A program made the position numbers and the translations under genes. Below are positions 62,055 to 64,000 of a stretch of 64,000 nucleotides of DNA, one piece after another; the first letter of the stretch is position 1, and each line of letters begins with the position of its first letter. The stretch spans positions 1 to 64,000 of the forward strand of contig NZ_CANMKV010000006.1 in NCBI RefSeq assembly GCF_947498635.1, in the 5' to 3' direction. Under the pieces are notes generated by a model. The model had not been told where the DNA came from, ran no database searches, and was given only the letters and a program-made list of their open reading frames with translations. This DNA comes from an uncultured Microbulbifer sp. (GTDB taxonomy: Bacteria > Pseudomonadota > Gammaproteobacteria > Pseudomonadales > Cellvibrionaceae).

Positions 62055-62997
62055 CAGTTCCGTGCACCGCGACAGCGGCCAAAGCGAATCCAATACACAG
62101 CTGTCTCCCGGCACTATGCTGCGCGCAGCGCGCGAGGCGGCCGGGTTATCCCGCGAGGAGCTTTCCCGGCGCCTGTGTATTATTGATAACACCGTGGAGT
62201 GGCTCGAAAGCGATCTCTATGAACGCCAGCCGGAGGCTGTTTATGCGCGGGGTTATATCCGCAATATCTGCCGGGAGCTGAGTATTGATTCTGTACCTGT
62301 GCTCTCTGCTTATGATGCTGCGCGTCCGAAGCGGCCGACGCGCAAAGATTCGAGTCGTATCGAAATCAAAGCCGATGCTCTGCGTCCGGCGCGCAAACGT
62401 GGGCAGGGCTTTTTGGCACTGCTGCCGCTAGTAGCGGTGGGCGGCGTTTTCTGGTGGCTCTACGGGGGCCCGGTGACTATTCCCGCTCTGCAGAACTCTG
62501 CCGAGCAAAGTGCGCCGGTTGCGCAAACCAATCAAATACGCTCCGTGCCCAGGGAAACCAGCCAAGAGGAGCCCACTTCGATTGACGTGTCTCTGGCCGA
62601 GGCTCCCGAATTGCAGCACCAGGCTGCACCGCAACCGGCGGTAGAGGCGGTGGCGGCTACAGAGGAATCGGCACCTTCTACTGCGGAGATCACCGAGCAA
62701 TCGATAGAGTCGGCGGAGCAGCTTCCCACAGAAGTCGCCCAGCTGGACAAACAGCTGCAAGGGGCTCTGTTGCTCAGTTTTGATGAGGACTCCTGGATTG
62801 AAGTGAAGGACGCCGAGGGCGTTGTACTACTTGCCGGTGTGCAGGCCGCAGGCAGCTCCAAGACCCTGGACGGACGCGCGCCCTTTGAATTGATGCTCGG
62901 TAACGCCGGCGCCACCAAGGTGGTTTACCGCGAGCAAACCATCGATAGTGGCCCCATCGGCAACCGCCGGACCCGCCGCCTGATCGTAGGCGATTAA
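62044..62997 (+). CDS. rodZ: RodZ-like cell-shape protein
   Basis: RodZ links MreB to the envelope. The 317-residue protein has an N-terminal Cro-like helix-turn-helix (LRAAREAAGLSREELSRRLC and then VYARGYIRNICRELSID), one membrane helix (about residues 120-140), a Pro/Glu/Ala-rich periplasmic linker and a C-terminal DUF4115 domain (SFDEDSWIEVKDAEGVVLLA, ending with FELMLGNAGATKVVYREQ). The ATG at 62044 is preferred over the GTG at 62038. Confidence 0.93.
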   Translation: MTDSSSVHRDSGQSESNTQLSPGTMLRAAREAAGLSREELSRRLCIIDNTVEWLESDLYERQPEAVYARGYIRNICRELSIDSVPVLSAYDAARPKRPTRKDSSRIEIKADALRPARKRGQGFLALLPLVAVGGVFWWLYGGPVTIPALQNSAEQSAPVAQTNQIRSVPRETSQEEPTSIDVSLAEAPELQHQAAPQPAVEAVAATEESAPSTAEITEQSIESAEQLPTEVAQLDKQLQGALLLSFDEDSWIEVKDAEGVVLLAGVQAAGSSKTLDGRAPFELMLGNAGATKVVYREQTIDSGPIGNRRTRRLIVGD

Positions 62998-63097
62998 AGG
63001 GATCTTCGCGGTTTGGGCGCGAACCCTGTAGGTTTGCGCCCAATCTCTCTATAATCTCTCCCTCGATTTTTTAGCAGCAATACTGCCAGGTCAGCCT

Positions 63098-64000
63098 ATG
63101 CAATTTGAATCTCCCATTGTCCGCCGCAAGTCGCGCCAGATCATGGTAGGTAATGTGCCGGTTGGGGGCGATGCCCCAATCTCGGTGCAGAGCATGACCA
63201 ATACCGAAACCTGTGATGTGGCCGCCACTGTGGGCCAGATTCAGCGCTTAGAGAACGCCGGTGCCGATATTGTGCGGGTCTCCGTGCCCAGCATGGAGGC
63301 CGCCGAGGCTTTCGGGGAAATAAAAAAACAGGTGAATGTCCCGTTGGTAGCGGATATTCATTTCGATTACCGCATCGCCTTGCGCGTGGCCGATTTGGGT
63401 GTAGATTGCCTGCGCATCAACCCCGGTAATATCGGCCGTGAAAAGCGCATTCGCGCGGTGGTAGATAAAGCTCGCGACCTGAATATTCCGATTCGTATCG
63501 GCGTGAACGCGGGTTCCCTGGAAAAAGACCTTCAGAAAAAATACGGCGAGCCCACTCCCGATGCCCTGGTGGAGTCCGCCCTGCGCCATGTCGATATCCT
63601 CGACAGTCTGAACTTTCAGGACTTCAAGGTCAGCGTAAAGGCCTCAGATATCTTTATGGCCACCGCCGCCTATCGCAAACTGGCGCAGCAGATTGAGCAG
63701 CCCTTGCACTTGGGGATTACCGAAGCTGGCGGCCTGCGCGCCGGCACGGTCAAATCCGCAATCGGTCTCGGTGCTCTGCTGCTCGATGGCATTGGCGATA
63801 CCTTGCGCGTCTCCCTAGCGGCGGACCCGGTGGAAGAGGTCAAGGTGGGCTGGGACTTACTCAAGAGCCTGCGCCTGCGCAACAAGGGCATCAACTTTAT
63901 TGCCTGCCCCAGCTGCTCGCGCCAGAATTTCGATGTGGTAAAAACCATGAACGAGCTGGAGACGCGCCTGGAGGATGTCACCACACCGTTGGATGTGGCG
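63098..64000 (+). CDS. ispG: 4-hydroxy-3-methylbut-2-enyl diphosphate synthase IspG, partial
   Basis: IspG is the penultimate enzyme of the MEP isoprenoid pathway. About 301 of some 370 residues are seen before the window ends, so no stop is included. The N-terminal [20 protein letters not shown] and the [20 protein letters not shown] segment are typical. The first two cluster cysteines are in [12 protein letters not shown] near the end; the third should lie beyond the window. It is the third gene of the pilW-rodZ-ispG block. Confidence 0.96.
   Translation, partial: MQFESPIVRRKSRQIMVGNVPVGGDAPISVQSMTNTETCDVAATVGQIQRLENAGADIVRVSVPSMEAAEAFGEIKKQVNVPLVADIHFDYRIALRVADLGVDCLRINPGNIGREKRIRAVVDKARDLNIPIRIGVNAGSLEKDLQKKYGEPTPDALVESALRHVDILDSLNFQDFKVSVKASDIFMATAAYRKLAQQIEQPLHLGITEAGGLRAGTVKSAIGLGALLLDGIGDTLRVSLAADPVEEVKVGWDLLKSLRLRNKGINFIACPSCSRQNFDVVKTMNELETRLEDVTTPLDVA

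Overview
The window looks like chromosomal DNA of a free-living, probably marine gammaproteobacterium of the Cellvibrionales/Microbulbifer kind. That placement is an inference from the housekeeping gene order (trmJ, iscR-S-U-A, hscB-A, fdx, iscX, ndk, rlmN, then pilW, rodZ and ispG) and from protein similarity by eye. No rRNA gene is present to confirm it, and no tRNA, insertion sequence, integrase or CRISPR array was seen.

Region 1 (about 0.5-20.9 kb) is one long, tightly packed plus-strand operon. It is clearly more AT-rich than the rest of the window. The order is: TPR protein, fliQ, fliR, flhB, flhA, flgF, flgG, flgA, flgH, flgI, flgB, flgC, fliE, fliF, a 131-residue unknown protein, fliH, fliI, fliJ, a fliK-like gene, flgD, flgE, a reduced fliM, fliN, fliO, fliP and a FliA-type sigma factor. 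Together these encode a type III export gate, its ATPase complex, the MS ring, rod, P and L rings and the hook. Several things needed for a rotating flagellum are not visible: no FliG, no MotA/MotB, no flagellin, no FlgK/FlgL junction proteins, no FliD cap, no FlgM and no chemotaxis genes. The unknown protein sits where fliG would lie in a flagellar operon and where sctK lies between sctJ and sctL in injectisome operons. FliM is shortened and lacks a recognisable FliG-binding motif, and FlgH lacks the usual lipobox. The best candidate for an unusual system is therefore a flagellum-derived, possibly non-rotating hook-basal-body exporter. The missing parts could lie left of base 1, so this must be checked in the full genome. 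A perfect 33-bp palindrome closes the operon.

Region 2 (21-41 kb) has ordinary GC content and mixed housekeeping genes. These are an exported nucleoside-hydrolase-like lipoprotein, an RmlD-like reductase and argS (minus strand); sbcB, pyrB, nfeD and a stomatin-like slipin (plus); pgi, a tiny Cys-rich lipoprotein, a DUF3549 protein and nhaC (minus); and a PlsC-like acyltransferase, dinG and yqcC (plus).

Region 3 (40.4-49 kb) begins with a three-gene module: a retropepsin-like lipoprotein, an inactive-transglutaminase 7-TM protein and a RimK-like ATP-grasp ligase. Two tandem acyl-lipid/acyl-CoA desaturases (minus) follow, then an intergenic stretch with a candidate small RNA, and a PAS-PAS-histidine kinase ending in a pseudo-receiver.

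Region 4 (49-64 kb) holds suhB, trmJ, the complete isc iron-sulfur assembly cluster with an internal terminator after iscA, ndk and rlmN. A lipoprotein FN3/di-heme cytochrome c peroxidase fusion lies between rlmN and pilW. The window ends inside ispG, after pilW and rodZ.
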